Both the position numbers and the translations under genes were made by a program. A DNA stretch of 6,420 nucleotides, from NCBI GenBank assembly GCA_026387115.1, contig JAPLMI010000098.1, forward strand, positions 1 through 6,420, read 5' to 3'. Shown here piece by piece: positions 1 through 6,306 of the stretch. Positions within the stretch are counted from its first letter, which is position 1, and every line of letters starts with the position of its first letter. Source of the stretch: Candidatus Omnitrophota bacterium (GTDB lineage Bacteria > Omnitrophota > Gorgyraeia > 2-01-FULL-45-10). Under the pieces are notes generated by a model, which searched no databases, had not been told where the DNA came from, and saw only the letters and a program-made list of their open reading frames with translations.

Positions 1-2
1 TT

Positions 3-299
3 TATCTCGTTGAACTCATCCGGCTCCATGAACTCGCTGTAATCATAGAGCGACGAGAGCATTACCTTCATCGCGCCGTATATCAGCTTCTTCGATTCCG
101 TCTTATAGACATAGTAGCTTTTTATGAGGCTTATCGCGTCGGCGAACAGTTCGAGCTGTCCGTAAAAGCTCTCCCGCGTTCTCGTTTTAGCGTCTTTGTC
201 CTTAACATTATCGTATCCGCCGCCCATGACGAGCGACGAGACAAGAACCAAGAGAGCCGCGAAGATAAAAACTTTCGTTCTCCTGTCATTCAGTTTCAA
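3..299 (-). CDS. S41 family C-terminal processing peptidase (CtpA/Prc-like), N-terminal part only
   Basis: Periplasmic serine protease of the tail-specific protease family, cut off by the window edge after 99 codons, so the PDZ and Ser/Lys catalytic domains are not visible. The reading frame opens with TTG at 297-299, two bases after the gatB stop. An in-frame stop lies seven codons upstream and no other ATG, GTG or TTG comes before it, so this start is well constrained. A G-rich stretch (TGGGGGG) about ten bases upstream may serve as ribosome binding site. The N-terminus is a signal peptide or anchor: KLNDRR basic segment, then VFIFAALLVLVSSLVMG (residues 10-26). Residues 45-99 match the family's N-terminal helical domain, with the pattern ELFADAISLIKSYYV, LIYGAMKVMLSSL and SEFMEPDEF. 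The usual LDPHS or LDPYS stretch reads LYDYS. The family match is by pattern recall. It probably belongs to the gat transcript. Confidence 0.8.
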   Translation of the reverse strand, partial: MKLNDRRTKVFIFAALLVLVSSLVMGGGYDNVKDKDAKTRTRESFYGQLELFADAISLIKSYYVYKTESKKLIYGAMKVMLSSLYDYSEFMEPDEFNEI

Positions 300-301
300 A
301 T

Positions 302-1741
302 TTAGCCGCCCCCCAGTTTACTTTTAAGGATTTCGCTCGCAAGCGCCGGATTCGCCTTTCCGCGCGACTCTTTCATTATCTGGCCGATGAGAAACGCGAG
401 CGCGTTCGATTTACCCGCCCTGTAATCATTGACAGTCTTCATCTCCCTCTTGATGACCCGCTCGGCCATCTCTTCTATCAATTTTCGGTCACTTATCTGG
501 GAAAGGCCGCGCTTTTCGGCGATCTCTTTCGGGTCGGCACCGGTCTCGGCCGCTTCGGCGAAGATCGCCTTTGCCATCTTCCCGCTTACGGCGCCTTCAT
601 CGATCATCTTCAACAGTTCCGTAAGGCCGCGCGGCAAAAGCTTCAGATCCTTAATTCCGATAAATTTATCGTTCAATACCGCCATTACCTCGCCGGTAAT
701 CCAGTTGGATATCGTTTTTCTGTTCGGATAGCCTTTGGCGCATTCTTCGAAATAATCGGCTATGTCTATCTGGCTTATGAGGACGCCGGCGTCGTATTCC
801 GAAAGTCCGAAATCTTTTACGAATCTGTTTAATTTTGCCTCGGGAAGTTCCGGCAGGCTTTCCCTGGCCTGCCGTATCAAATCCTTATCGACCACAAACG
901 GCACGAGATCAGGCTCCGGGAAATACCTGTAATCCTGGGCTTCCTCTTTGGTGCGCATCGACGTCGTGATCTGTTTTTCGGCGTTCCACAGGCGCGTCTC
1001 CTGCGCGATTTCACCTTTGTCCTCCAAAATCGATTCCTGCCTTTTCGCTTCATACTCAAGAGCCGAGCGGACGCCTTTGAATGTATTCATATTCTTTAGC
1101 TCGACTTTCGTACCGAGCTTATTAGCCCCCCGGGGCCTGATCGATATATTGGCGTCGCATCTGAGCGACCCTTTCTCCATGTCGCAATCGGAAACCCTGA
1201 GGTATTCGAGGATCGATTTCAGCTTCGTAAGATATTCATATGCCTCATCGGGCGAATTGATATCCGGCTCCGTAACGATCTCGAGAAGCGGTATACCGCT
1301 TCTATTGTAATCGACGAGGCTGTAGGGCTTGCCTTCGGGATGAATAAGTTTGCCCGCATCCTCTTCAAGATGGACGCGCTTGATCCTGATCCTCTTCCTC
1401 GTTTTGTCCTTTACGGTTATTTCCAGCGAACCGTTATAGGATAGAGGCATATCGTATTGCGATATCTGGAAATTTTTCGGCAGGTCCGGATAGTAATAAT
1501 TTTTTCTGTCGAACTTCACGAGGCCCTGGATCTTGCAATCCAGCGCCAGCGCCACTTTGACCGAGAAGAGGAACGCCTGTTCGTTCAGAACCGGAAGGCT
1601 CCCGGGAAATCCGAGGCAGACCGGGCAAGCGTGCGAATTCGGCTCGGCGCCGAATTTCGTCGAGCATCCGCAGAAGGCCTTCGTATTTGTGGCAAGCTGC
1701 AGGTGGACTTCGAGCCCTATAACCGTCTCATATGCGCTCAT
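302..1741 (-). CDS. gatB: Asp-tRNA(Asn)/Glu-tRNA(Gln) amidotransferase subunit B
   Basis: Cytoplasmic tRNA-binding and kinase-like subunit of GatCAB. It phosphorylates the misacylated Glu or Asp on tRNA, and the intermediate is then amidated with ammonia from GatA. At 479 residues it has normal family length. Visible landmarks are the N-terminal GLEVHLQL (9-16), four zinc-type cysteines C24, C26, C39 and C42 (CxC...CPVC), HLEEDAGK (124-131), DYNRSGIPLLEIVTEPD (144-160), LRCDANIS (193-200), VELKNMNTFK (213-222) and YRYFPEPDL (271-279). The C-terminal roughly 150 residues form the helical plus YqeY-like tail that contacts the tRNA; the end GKSNALAFLIGQIMK is typical. The ATG overlaps the gatA stop as ATGA (4 bp) with no strong Shine-Dalgarno sequence, which suggests reinitiation coupled to gatA. 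The presence of gatC next door argues for GatB rather than archaeal GatE. All motifs are intact. Confidence 0.98.
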   Translation of the reverse strand: MSAYETVIGLEVHLQLATNTKAFCGCSTKFGAEPNSHACPVCLGFPGSLPVLNEQAFLFSVKVALALDCKIQGLVKFDRKNYYYPDLPKNFQISQYDMPLSYNGSLEITVKDKTRKRIRIKRVHLEEDAGKLIHPEGKPYSLVDYNRSGIPLLEIVTEPDINSPDEAYEYLTKLKSILEYLRVSDCDMEKGSLRCDANISIRPRGANKLGTKVELKNMNTFKGVRSALEYEAKRQESILEDKGEIAQETRLWNAEKQITTSMRTKEEAQDYRYFPEPDLVPFVVDKDLIRQARESLPELPEAKLNRFVKDFGLSEYDAGVLISQIDIADYFEECAKGYPNRKTISNWITGEVMAVLNDKFIGIKDLKLLPRGLTELLKMIDEGAVSGKMAKAIFAEAAETGADPKEIAEKRGLSQISDRKLIEEMAERVIKREMKTVNDYRAGKSNALAFLIGQIMKESRGKANPALASEILKSKLGGG

Positions 1742-3168
1742 AATTCAGGTTTTCTCTTATGGTATTCCGTCGACTGCTCGAAAGTATACGCTGCCCTGAA
1801 TATCGTCTCTTCATCGAAAGGTTTCGCGAGTATCTGCAAGCCTATAGGAAGCCCGTCTTTCGAGAAACCGCACGGTATGGAGATTGCCGGGATCCCGGCC
1901 AGGTTCGCCGGTATCGTAAAGATATCGGACAGATACATGCTGAGCGGATCGTTCGTCTTTTCGCCGATCTTAAATGCCGGCGAAGGCGTCGTCGGTGTAA
2001 TTATGCAGTCGCAAGCCTTGAACGCGCTCTCGAAATCTTCCTTGATCCTGGTCCTTATCTTCTGCGCCTTCAGGTAATACGCGTCATAATATCCCGTCGA
2101 AAGGCAGTACGTTCCGAGAAGTATCCTCCTCTTCGCCTCGTCCCCGAATCCTTTCGAGCGCGTCTTGACATACATATCTATCATGTCCTCCGGACGGTCC
2201 GCCCTCAGGCCATATTGGACGCCGTCGAACCTCGCGAGGTTCGAGCTCGCCTCCGCGGGGCCTACGATATAATACGCGCTCACGGCATATTCTGTATGAG
2301 GCAAAGATATTTCTGCAACTTTCGCGCCTAAGCTTTTGAGAAGGCCTATGGCTTTCTTAACGGCTTCGTCAACTTCCTTATCTATTCCCTTGATAAAATA
2401 TTCTTTGGGAACGCCGACACGCATCCCCTTCACATCTTTAACCAGTGATTTTGTATAATCGGGAACAGGAATATCGACTGAAGTGGAATCCATCTCGTCG
2501 TGGCCCGCGATAACGCCTAATAGGAGCGCAGCGTCTTCCACATCCTTCGTTATCGGGCCGATCTGGTCGAGGCTTGATGCGAACGCGATCAGTCCATAGC
2601 GCGATACGCGGCCATACGTGGGCTTTAGTCCCACCACTCCGCACAACGCGGCCGGCTGCCTGATCGAGCCGCCCGTATCCGAGCCGAGCGCCAGGATCGT
2701 TTCGTCCGCCGCGACCGCTGCCGCGGAGCCGCCGCTCGAACCGCCCGGAATCCGGCCGAGGTCCCACGGATTTTTCGTCGGCCCATAACAGGAAGTTTCG
2801 CACGAAGAGCCGAAGGCGAACTCATCCATGTTAGCCTTTCCTATAAGGACGGCGCCGGCTTCCTCAAGCTTCTTCACGACCGTCGCGTCATAAGGAGGCC
2901 TAAAACCTTCCAGTATCTTTGAGGCGCAGGTCGTCTCTTCATCCTTCACGCATATATTGTCTTTGATGAGTATGGGTATGCCGGAGAGTTTGCCGCTCGA
3001 TTTTGTGTTGGAGAATTTTGACTTGTTTACGCGCACGATCGCCTTTACCCGCCCATCGACAGCTTCGATGCGCCCGAAGACGTCCTCGGAGATTTTTGAA
3101 GGGTTAAGGCCGTCCTTCTTCATCAATTCCTTGAGGGCGTGGGCTGTAAGCGAATAAAGATTTTCCAT
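1738..3168 (-). CDS. gatA: Asp-tRNA(Asn)/Glu-tRNA(Gln) amidotransferase subunit A (glutaminase)
   Basis: Amidase-signature glutaminase of GatCAB. It releases ammonia from glutamine (or asparagine) and channels it to GatB for tRNA-dependent amidation in the cytoplasm. The protein is 476 residues, the usual length. The Ser-cisSer-Lys triad is present: K69 in GIPILIKDN, cis-S144 in PGGSSGGSAAAVA and nucleophile S168 in LGSDTGGSIRQPA. The spacings (75 and 24 residues) equal those recalled for Staphylococcus GatA K79/S154/S178. Other family blocks are KANMDEFAFGSS (111-122), GLKPTYGRVSRYGL, SLDQIGP, CIITPTTP and LAGIPAISIP. The ATG follows the gatC TAG directly (TAGATG), so the two genes are almost certainly coupled; GAAGG inside the end of gatC is a plausible ribosome binding site. 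With GatB and GatC it implies that this organism lacks glutaminyl- and/or asparaginyl-tRNA synthetase, or supplements it; this is inference. Confidence 0.98.
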   Translation of the reverse strand: MENLYSLTAHALKELMKKDGLNPSKISEDVFGRIEAVDGRVKAIVRVNKSKFSNTKSSGKLSGIPILIKDNICVKDEETTCASKILEGFRPPYDATVVKKLEEAGAVLIGKANMDEFAFGSSCETSCYGPTKNPWDLGRIPGGSSGGSAAAVAADETILALGSDTGGSIRQPAALCGVVGLKPTYGRVSRYGLIAFASSLDQIGPITKDVEDAALLLGVIAGHDEMDSTSVDIPVPDYTKSLVKDVKGMRVGVPKEYFIKGIDKEVDEAVKKAIGLLKSLGAKVAEISLPHTEYAVSAYYIVGPAEASSNLARFDGVQYGLRADRPEDMIDMYVKTRSKGFGDEAKRRILLGTYCLSTGYYDAYYLKAQKIRTRIKEDFESAFKACDCIITPTTPSPAFKIGEKTNDPLSMYLSDIFTIPANLAGIPAISIPCGFSKDGLPIGLQILAKPFDEETIFRAAYTFEQSTEYHKRKPEL

Positions 3169-3468
3169 CTACTTACCTTCTATAACTTGAGGAACCTTGA
3201 AGAAACTTTCCTCTTTTTGGGGCGCGTTAGCCAGCGCATCATCTGCGTTGAGAGAAGGTTTTAAGACGTCAATTCTAAATACGTTCTTAAGCGTTGAAAG
3301 GGCATGGCTGGTCGGGGGGACATTCTCTGTATCCACTTCTTTTAATTTGCTTATATAAGATAATATAGCGGCTAATTGGCTGGAGTAAGCTTCGAGTTCC
3401 TTATCGCTTAAAGACAATCGCGCCAGGTGCGCAACGTGTTTGACGACAGCCTTATCTATGGTTTTCAT
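3169..3468 (-). CDS. gatC: Asp-tRNA(Asn)/Glu-tRNA(Gln) amidotransferase subunit C
   Basis: Small subunit that wraps around the GatA-GatB interface and stabilises the GatCAB complex. At 99 residues it has normal size. The N-terminal helical pattern VKHVAHLARLSLSDKELE (9-26) and the following QLAAILSYISKLKEVDTENVPP-type helix and linker are hallmarks of the family. The C-terminal part contains the usual LKPS...ALANAPQKEESFFKVPQVIE ending, which packs against GatA. The start is ATG at 3466-3468 with GGAAGG five bases upstream. It is the first gene of the gat block, behind the only sizeable intergenic gap in the window, and is followed without a gap by gatA. Nothing unusual is seen in the coding sequence. 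Confidence 0.96.
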   Translation of the reverse strand: MKTIDKAVVKHVAHLARLSLSDKELEAYSSQLAAILSYISKLKEVDTENVPPTSHALSTLKNVFRIDVLKPSLNADDALANAPQKEESFFKVPQVIEGK

Positions 3469-3473
3469 GCGAA

Positions 3474-3479
3474 CCTTCC
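3474..3479 (-). promoter_or_regulatory. Ribosome binding site of gatC
   Basis: GGAAGG on the minus strand, five bases before the gatC ATG. It supports that start over the out-of-frame ATG just upstream (3479-3481), which has no such site and opens only nine codons. Confidence 0.7.
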
Positions 3480-3489
3480 ATTTTAATAT

Positions 3490-3518
3490 AACTTACCACA
3501 GGAACAGCCCCTTGTCAA
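3490..3518 (-). promoter_or_regulatory. Probable sigma-70-type promoter of the gatCAB operon
   Basis: Minus-strand TTGACA (3513-3518, a perfect consensus -35) is followed by a 17-base spacer and TAAGTT (3490-3495) as the -10. The -10 matches only three of six consensus positions but keeps the important second A and last T, and is preceded by TGG, an extended -10 element. A TATATT (3485-3490) is a better -10 by sequence, but its 22-base spacing is too long. Transcription would start near 3483, leaving a leader of about 15 bases before gatC. It lies in the only gap between the two gene blocks. Confidence 0.6.
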
Positions 3519-3538
3519 TTTTTCGATAGAAAAATTGA
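3515..3538. repeat. AT-rich perfect palindrome (10-bp arms, 4-base loop) abutting the gatC promoter
   Basis: The plus-strand left arm TCAATTTTTC (3515-3524) and right arm GAAAAATTGA (3529-3538) are exact reverse complements around GATA. One arm overlaps the -35 box of the gatC promoter, and the other touches the base of the rsmA terminator hairpin and supplies its T-tract. It could be an operator, part of the terminator, or a piece of a larger dispersed intergenic element; the sequence alone does not decide. Confidence 0.75.
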
Positions 3539-3575
3539 TCCTGAGGCTGCGACGAACAGGAGCAGTCGAAGGATC
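3530..3575 (-). terminator. Probable Rho-independent terminator of the surA-pdxA-rsmA block
   Basis: Ten bases after the rsmA stop, the minus strand can fold into an imperfect hairpin spanning 3537-3575. The base stem is GATCCT/AGGATC (6 bp). Above it are an internal mismatch and a second CTGC/GCAG stem around an 11-base loop. The hairpin is followed directly by AATTTTT (3530-3536). Position and T-tract fit termination of the upstream block. The stem is interrupted and only moderately GC-rich, so its efficiency is uncertain. The same element resembles REP-like intergenic palindromes (see findings). Confidence 0.55.
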
Positions 3576-3585
3576 TTTCCTTTAC

Positions 3586-4422
3586 TTAAAAGGCGTTGGA
3601 GATGGCGGCGAATCGGGTAAGGTTGAGCGTCTCGGGGCGGGCGGCAGGGTCGATGCCGATGCTGTTTAAAATAGCGGATAACTTCTCTTTCGGCATATCG
3701 AGGACCTCAATTCTAGCGAGCGAATTGATGATGGACTTTCGCCTCTGGTTGAAAGCCCCCCTTACGATCTTAAAAAACTTTTCTTCGTCATTTACGGATA
3801 CGGACGGCTTATCAAGAAATGTAAGCCTTAAAATGCTCGAATCGACGTCCGGCGAAGGAAAAAAGGAGGCCCTCTTCACCGTATATATGTATTCCGGCCG
3901 CGTAAAATACCGGACAAAGCAGCTGATAGAGCTGTAGTCTTTCGTGCCGGGGCCGGCCAGGAGTCGGCTTGCGACTTCCTTCTGGATCATGATGACAGCG
4001 GATTCCAGGAGGCGCCTGTTATTTATCAGATACTCGATCACAGGGGTAGTTATGTAATAAGGGAGGTTAGCTACAACTTTTATCCTGCCGCCTGAGGCGA
4101 TTTCCTCAAGATCGAATTTCAATATATCTTCGTTGAAGATCTCAAGGTTCGGATAATCGCCTCCGGCCAATTCATTTAATATGGCGTATGCTTTTTTATC
4201 TATTTCGACGGCAAAGACACGGCCGGCGGATGCGGCCAGGTCCATAGTGAGGGCGCCCAGGCCCGGCCCTATCTCGAGAACCGAATCGGATTTTGAAAGA
4301 CGGCACTCGCGGATTATCTTGTCCTTGATATTGCCGTCGATGAGATAATTCTCGCCGAGCCTCTTAAGAGGCGTGAATCCGTATTTCGCAAAAACTTCTT
4401 TTAATTGCGTTTTAGTAAGCAC
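3586..4422 (-). CDS. rsmA: 16S rRNA (adenine1518-N6/adenine1519-N6)-dimethyltransferase
   Basis: RsmA (KsgA) uses S-adenosylmethionine to dimethylate the two adjacent adenines of the 3'-terminal hairpin of 16S rRNA, a late small-subunit assembly checkpoint in the cytoplasm. The 278-residue length is normal. Visible motifs are the N-terminal LGENYLID (22-29; most relatives have GQNFL here, so this is a mild Q-to-E variant), SAM-binding VLEIGPGLGALT (48-59), acidic E73 of motif II (VFAVEID), NEDIL (97-101), catalytic NLPYYITTP (119-127), QKEVASRL (147-154), FFPSPDVDSSI (187-197) and FNQRRKS (224-230). The start is GTG (4420-4422), 22 bp inside the end of pdxA, with no ATG or strong Shine-Dalgarno alternative near, so translation is probably coupled to pdxA. 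The surA-pdxA-rsmA order is the same as in Escherichia coli. Confidence in the function is very high. Confidence 0.97.
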   Translation of the reverse strand: MLTKTQLKEVFAKYGFTPLKRLGENYLIDGNIKDKIIRECRLSKSDSVLEIGPGLGALTMDLAASAGRVFAVEIDKKAYAILNELAGGDYPNLEIFNEDILKFDLEEIASGGRIKVVANLPYYITTPVIEYLINNRRLLESAVIMIQKEVASRLLAGPGTKDYSSISCFVRYFTRPEYIYTVKRASFFPSPDVDSSILRLTFLDKPSVSVNDEEKFFKIVRGAFNQRRKSIINSLARIEVLDMPKEKLSAILNSIGIDPAARPETLNLTRFAAISNAF

Positions 4423-5363
4423 GCTAATTTTATCGCTTCTATCATCGACTCAGGATTCGCGATGCCTTTCCCCGCTATGTCGAAGGCCGTGCCGTGGTCC
4501 GGAGAGGTCCTTATAAAAGGGAGGCCGAGCGTCATGTTTACACCATTATTAAAATAGAGCGCCTTGAAGGCGGTTAGCGCCTGGTCGTGGTACATGGCAA
4601 CCAGGGCATCGTACTTCTTGTTTAGCGCGTCGTGAAAAGCGACGTCAGCCGACAGTGGCCCGAAAATAAATTTTGCCGATCCCGAGGCCATCTTTATGGC
4701 GGGCAGTATGACCTTATGCTCCTCGTCTCCGAACGAGCCTCCCTCGCCCGCATGAGGATTAAGGCCCAGCACGCCTATTCTCGGCGCCCTTATGCGGAAG
4801 TAACGTTTTAAATATCTGTGCGTAAGCGATATCGCGTTATAAACGGCGTATTTATTCAAACTCTCGGCGACGCGTTTTAACGGAATGTGGCGTGTGACGA
4901 GCGCGACCTTTAGCCCCGGCCCCACGAAGAGCATAGCGAATTTTTTAATGCCGGAATTTTGCGCGAGATATTCTGTATGGCCCTGAAAATTTTTAAAACC
5001 CGCCGCTTTGACCGAAGATTTATTTATCGGCGCCGTGATAAGCCCGTCGGCCCGGCGGCGCGCTATAACGTCAAGAGCGGCGTCTATATATTGAATCGAG
5101 GCGCTGCCGAAGGATGGGCTTACCTTTCCGTAGGAAAATGATCTTGGTGGGATGTTTGACAGGTCGAGAAGATCAGCTTTGAGATCGAGGCCCAGGTCAA
5201 TTTTACAGCGGTCGATAACAAAACGGTCGCCTATGACCAAAAAATTGGCAAGCCCTTTAACCCGCGGACTTGCCAAACTTTTAAGCGTAACCTCCGGCCC
5301 GACGCCCGAAGGGTCGCCCATCGTTATTACTAAAGACGGCTTATTTGAACGCGATGTAGGCAT
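4401..5363 (-). CDS. pdxA: 4-hydroxythreonine-4-phosphate dehydrogenase
   Basis: PdxA oxidises 4-phosphohydroxy-L-threonine with NAD(P)+. The product decarboxylates to 3-amino-2-oxopropyl phosphate, the partner of deoxyxylulose phosphate in PdxJ-dependent pyridoxine phosphate synthesis (cytoplasm). The protein has 320 residues against about 329 in Escherichia coli. All key residues recalled for the E. coli enzyme are present at a constant offset of seven: substrate-binding H129 and T130 (GHTEYL), metal ligands H159 (VTRHIPL), H204 (LNPHAGE) and H259 (MYHDQ), plus K267, N276 and R285. The N-terminal signature TMGDPSGVGPE is at 14-24. The ATG at 5361-5363 overlaps the upstream gene's end by 23 bp and has a weak AAGAAG ribosome site. 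The only other in-frame ATG (residue 15) lies inside the conserved motif, so the longer start is preferred. It implies the DXP-dependent vitamin B6 route. Confidence 0.97.
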   Translation of the reverse strand: MPTSRSNKPSLVITMGDPSGVGPEVTLKSLASPRVKGLANFLVIGDRFVIDRCKIDLGLDLKADLLDLSNIPPRSFSYGKVSPSFGSASIQYIDAALDVIARRRADGLITAPINKSSVKAAGFKNFQGHTEYLAQNSGIKKFAMLFVGPGLKVALVTRHIPLKRVAESLNKYAVYNAISLTHRYLKRYFRIRAPRIGVLGLNPHAGEGGSFGDEEHKVILPAIKMASGSAKFIFGPLSADVAFHDALNKKYDALVAMYHDQALTAFKALYFNNGVNMTLGLPFIRTSPDHGTAFDIAGKGIANPESMIEAIKLACLLKRN

Positions 5364-6306
5364 TCTTCTTTAAGCTCTCTACCCATCCCTTGATCTTCTG
5401 GTTGATCTTTTCTCTGAATACCGTCTCCTCGATATCGCGCCTGGCTTCTGAAATCGTAAGCGTTCTTGCCGGCTTCTTCTCCTCTATCTTGAATATATGA
5501 TAGCCCAGGCCTGTCTGTATGATATCGGACGTCTCGCCCTCCTTGAGATTAAAAACGACTTTTTCTATCTCAGGCATAAGGTCGCCCTTTTTGACGTATC
5601 CCATGTCTCCGCCTTCGGACGCGCCGGGGCCGGCCGAATACACCTTTGCCAGCCCGGCGAAATCGCACCCCTCTTTGAGGCGCCTCGAAATTTCCATGGC
5701 AAGCTCCGGCGCTTTTTTCGAATCTGTGTTACTTCCCAGGCTTATGAGGATATTTTTTAACTTAACCTCTTCCGGCTGGCTGAATTCAGCTGTGTTTTTG
5801 TTATAATAATTCGTTATGTCAATCGGGGTTATCACTATATTCGCTCCGACCTTCTGGTCAATAAGTCTTCTGGTCATCAGTTGTTCCCTGTAGCGCGTTT
5901 TCAGGTCTTTGATGGTAATACGCTGTTCGAAGAGCGTCCTTTCGAACGCTTCCTTCGAGCCTAATCGTTTTATGAGATCATCTATCCTCTTATCCACTTC
6001 TTTATCGTCGATCTCGATGTTAAGTTTTTTGGCTTCGCTCAGGATCAGCCTGTCATTGATAAATTGCTGGACGATGTTCTGTTTCGCTTCCTCGAGTTTC
6101 GCGAGAAGCTTGTCCTGGCTGTATAAACCCTTATATTTCTCATATGCGGGATGAAGCGCCCTGGTGATTTCGCTTTCGGTTATGATCTCATCGTTTACCA
6201 CTATGGCTATTTTATCAACGACCTCACCGTGCGAAAAACGGGCGGCCGCCAGGATCATTACGAGAATTAATTGCGCCGGAATTATTTTTTTTCTAAGGAA
6301 TTGAAT
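5341..6306 (-). CDS. SurA-like periplasmic chaperone / parvulin peptidyl-prolyl isomerase
   Basis: Periplasmic folding factor for exported and outer-membrane proteins. Read from ATT at 6304-6306 it has 321 residues. It shows a signal peptide (basic LRKK, then hydrophobic IIPAQLILVMILAAA, likely cut near residue 22-26), a SurA-type N-terminal chaperone domain beginning VVDKIAIVVNDEIITESEI, and one parvulin domain (about 178-275) with GGDMGYVKKGDLMPEIE and the closing GYHIFKI, then a C-terminal helix that packs on the N-domain. E. coli SurA has two parvulin domains, so this is the short form. The first parvulin histidine (xxHIL) is Asn185 here (LKNIL), so isomerase activity may be weak. The ATG at 6256-6258 would remove the basic half of the signal peptide and lacks a Shine-Dalgarno site, so ATT behind AAGGAGG is preferred. 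It overlaps pdxA by 23 bp, the same gene order as E. coli surA-pdxA-rsmA. Confidence 0.88.
   Translation of the reverse strand: MQFLRKKIIPAQLILVMILAAARFSHGEVVDKIAIVVNDEIITESEITRALHPAYEKYKGLYSQDKLLAKLEEAKQNIVQQFINDRLILSEAKKLNIEIDDKEVDKRIDDLIKRLGSKEAFERTLFEQRITIKDLKTRYREQLMTRRLIDQKVGANIVITPIDITNYYNKNTAEFSQPEEVKLKNILISLGSNTDSKKAPELAMEISRRLKEGCDFAGLAKVYSAGPGASEGGDMGYVKKGDLMPEIEKVVFNLKEGETSDIIQTGLGYHIFKIEEKKPARTLTISEARRDIEETVFREKINQKIKGWVESLKKNAYIAFK

Noticed and set aside
429..1310. Plus-strand open frames opposite gatB (429-731 and 948-1310)
   Set aside because: They are antisense shadows; the composition is rich in Ser, Arg and Phe as expected from reversed Glu/Lys-rich codons, and no family motif is present.
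1457..2077. A 206-codon plus-strand open frame across the gatB/gatA junction
   Set aside because: It lies wholly opposite two highly conserved genes, has no recognisable domain or ribosome site, and is low-complexity shadow coding of the minus-strand codons.
3452..3481. Nine-codon upstream frame (ATG at 3479-3481) overlapping the gatC start
   Set aside because: It has no Shine-Dalgarno sequence of its own and the ATG sits on the gatC ribosome binding site, so a leader peptide is not supported.
3485..3490. TATATT as the -10 box of the gatC promoter
   Set aside because: It matches the consensus better than TAAGTT, but a 22-base spacer from TTGACA is too long for normal sigma-70 recognition.
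3469..3585. A T-box riboswitch or tRNA gene in the gap before gatC
   Set aside because: The gap is only 117 bases, has no T-box-like conserved core or cloverleaf, and the likely transcript leader is about 15 bases.
5497..6154. Plus-strand open frames opposite the surA-like gene
   Set aside because: The Ser/Leu/Phe-rich translations mirror the charged helices of the real gene, and there are no start signals.
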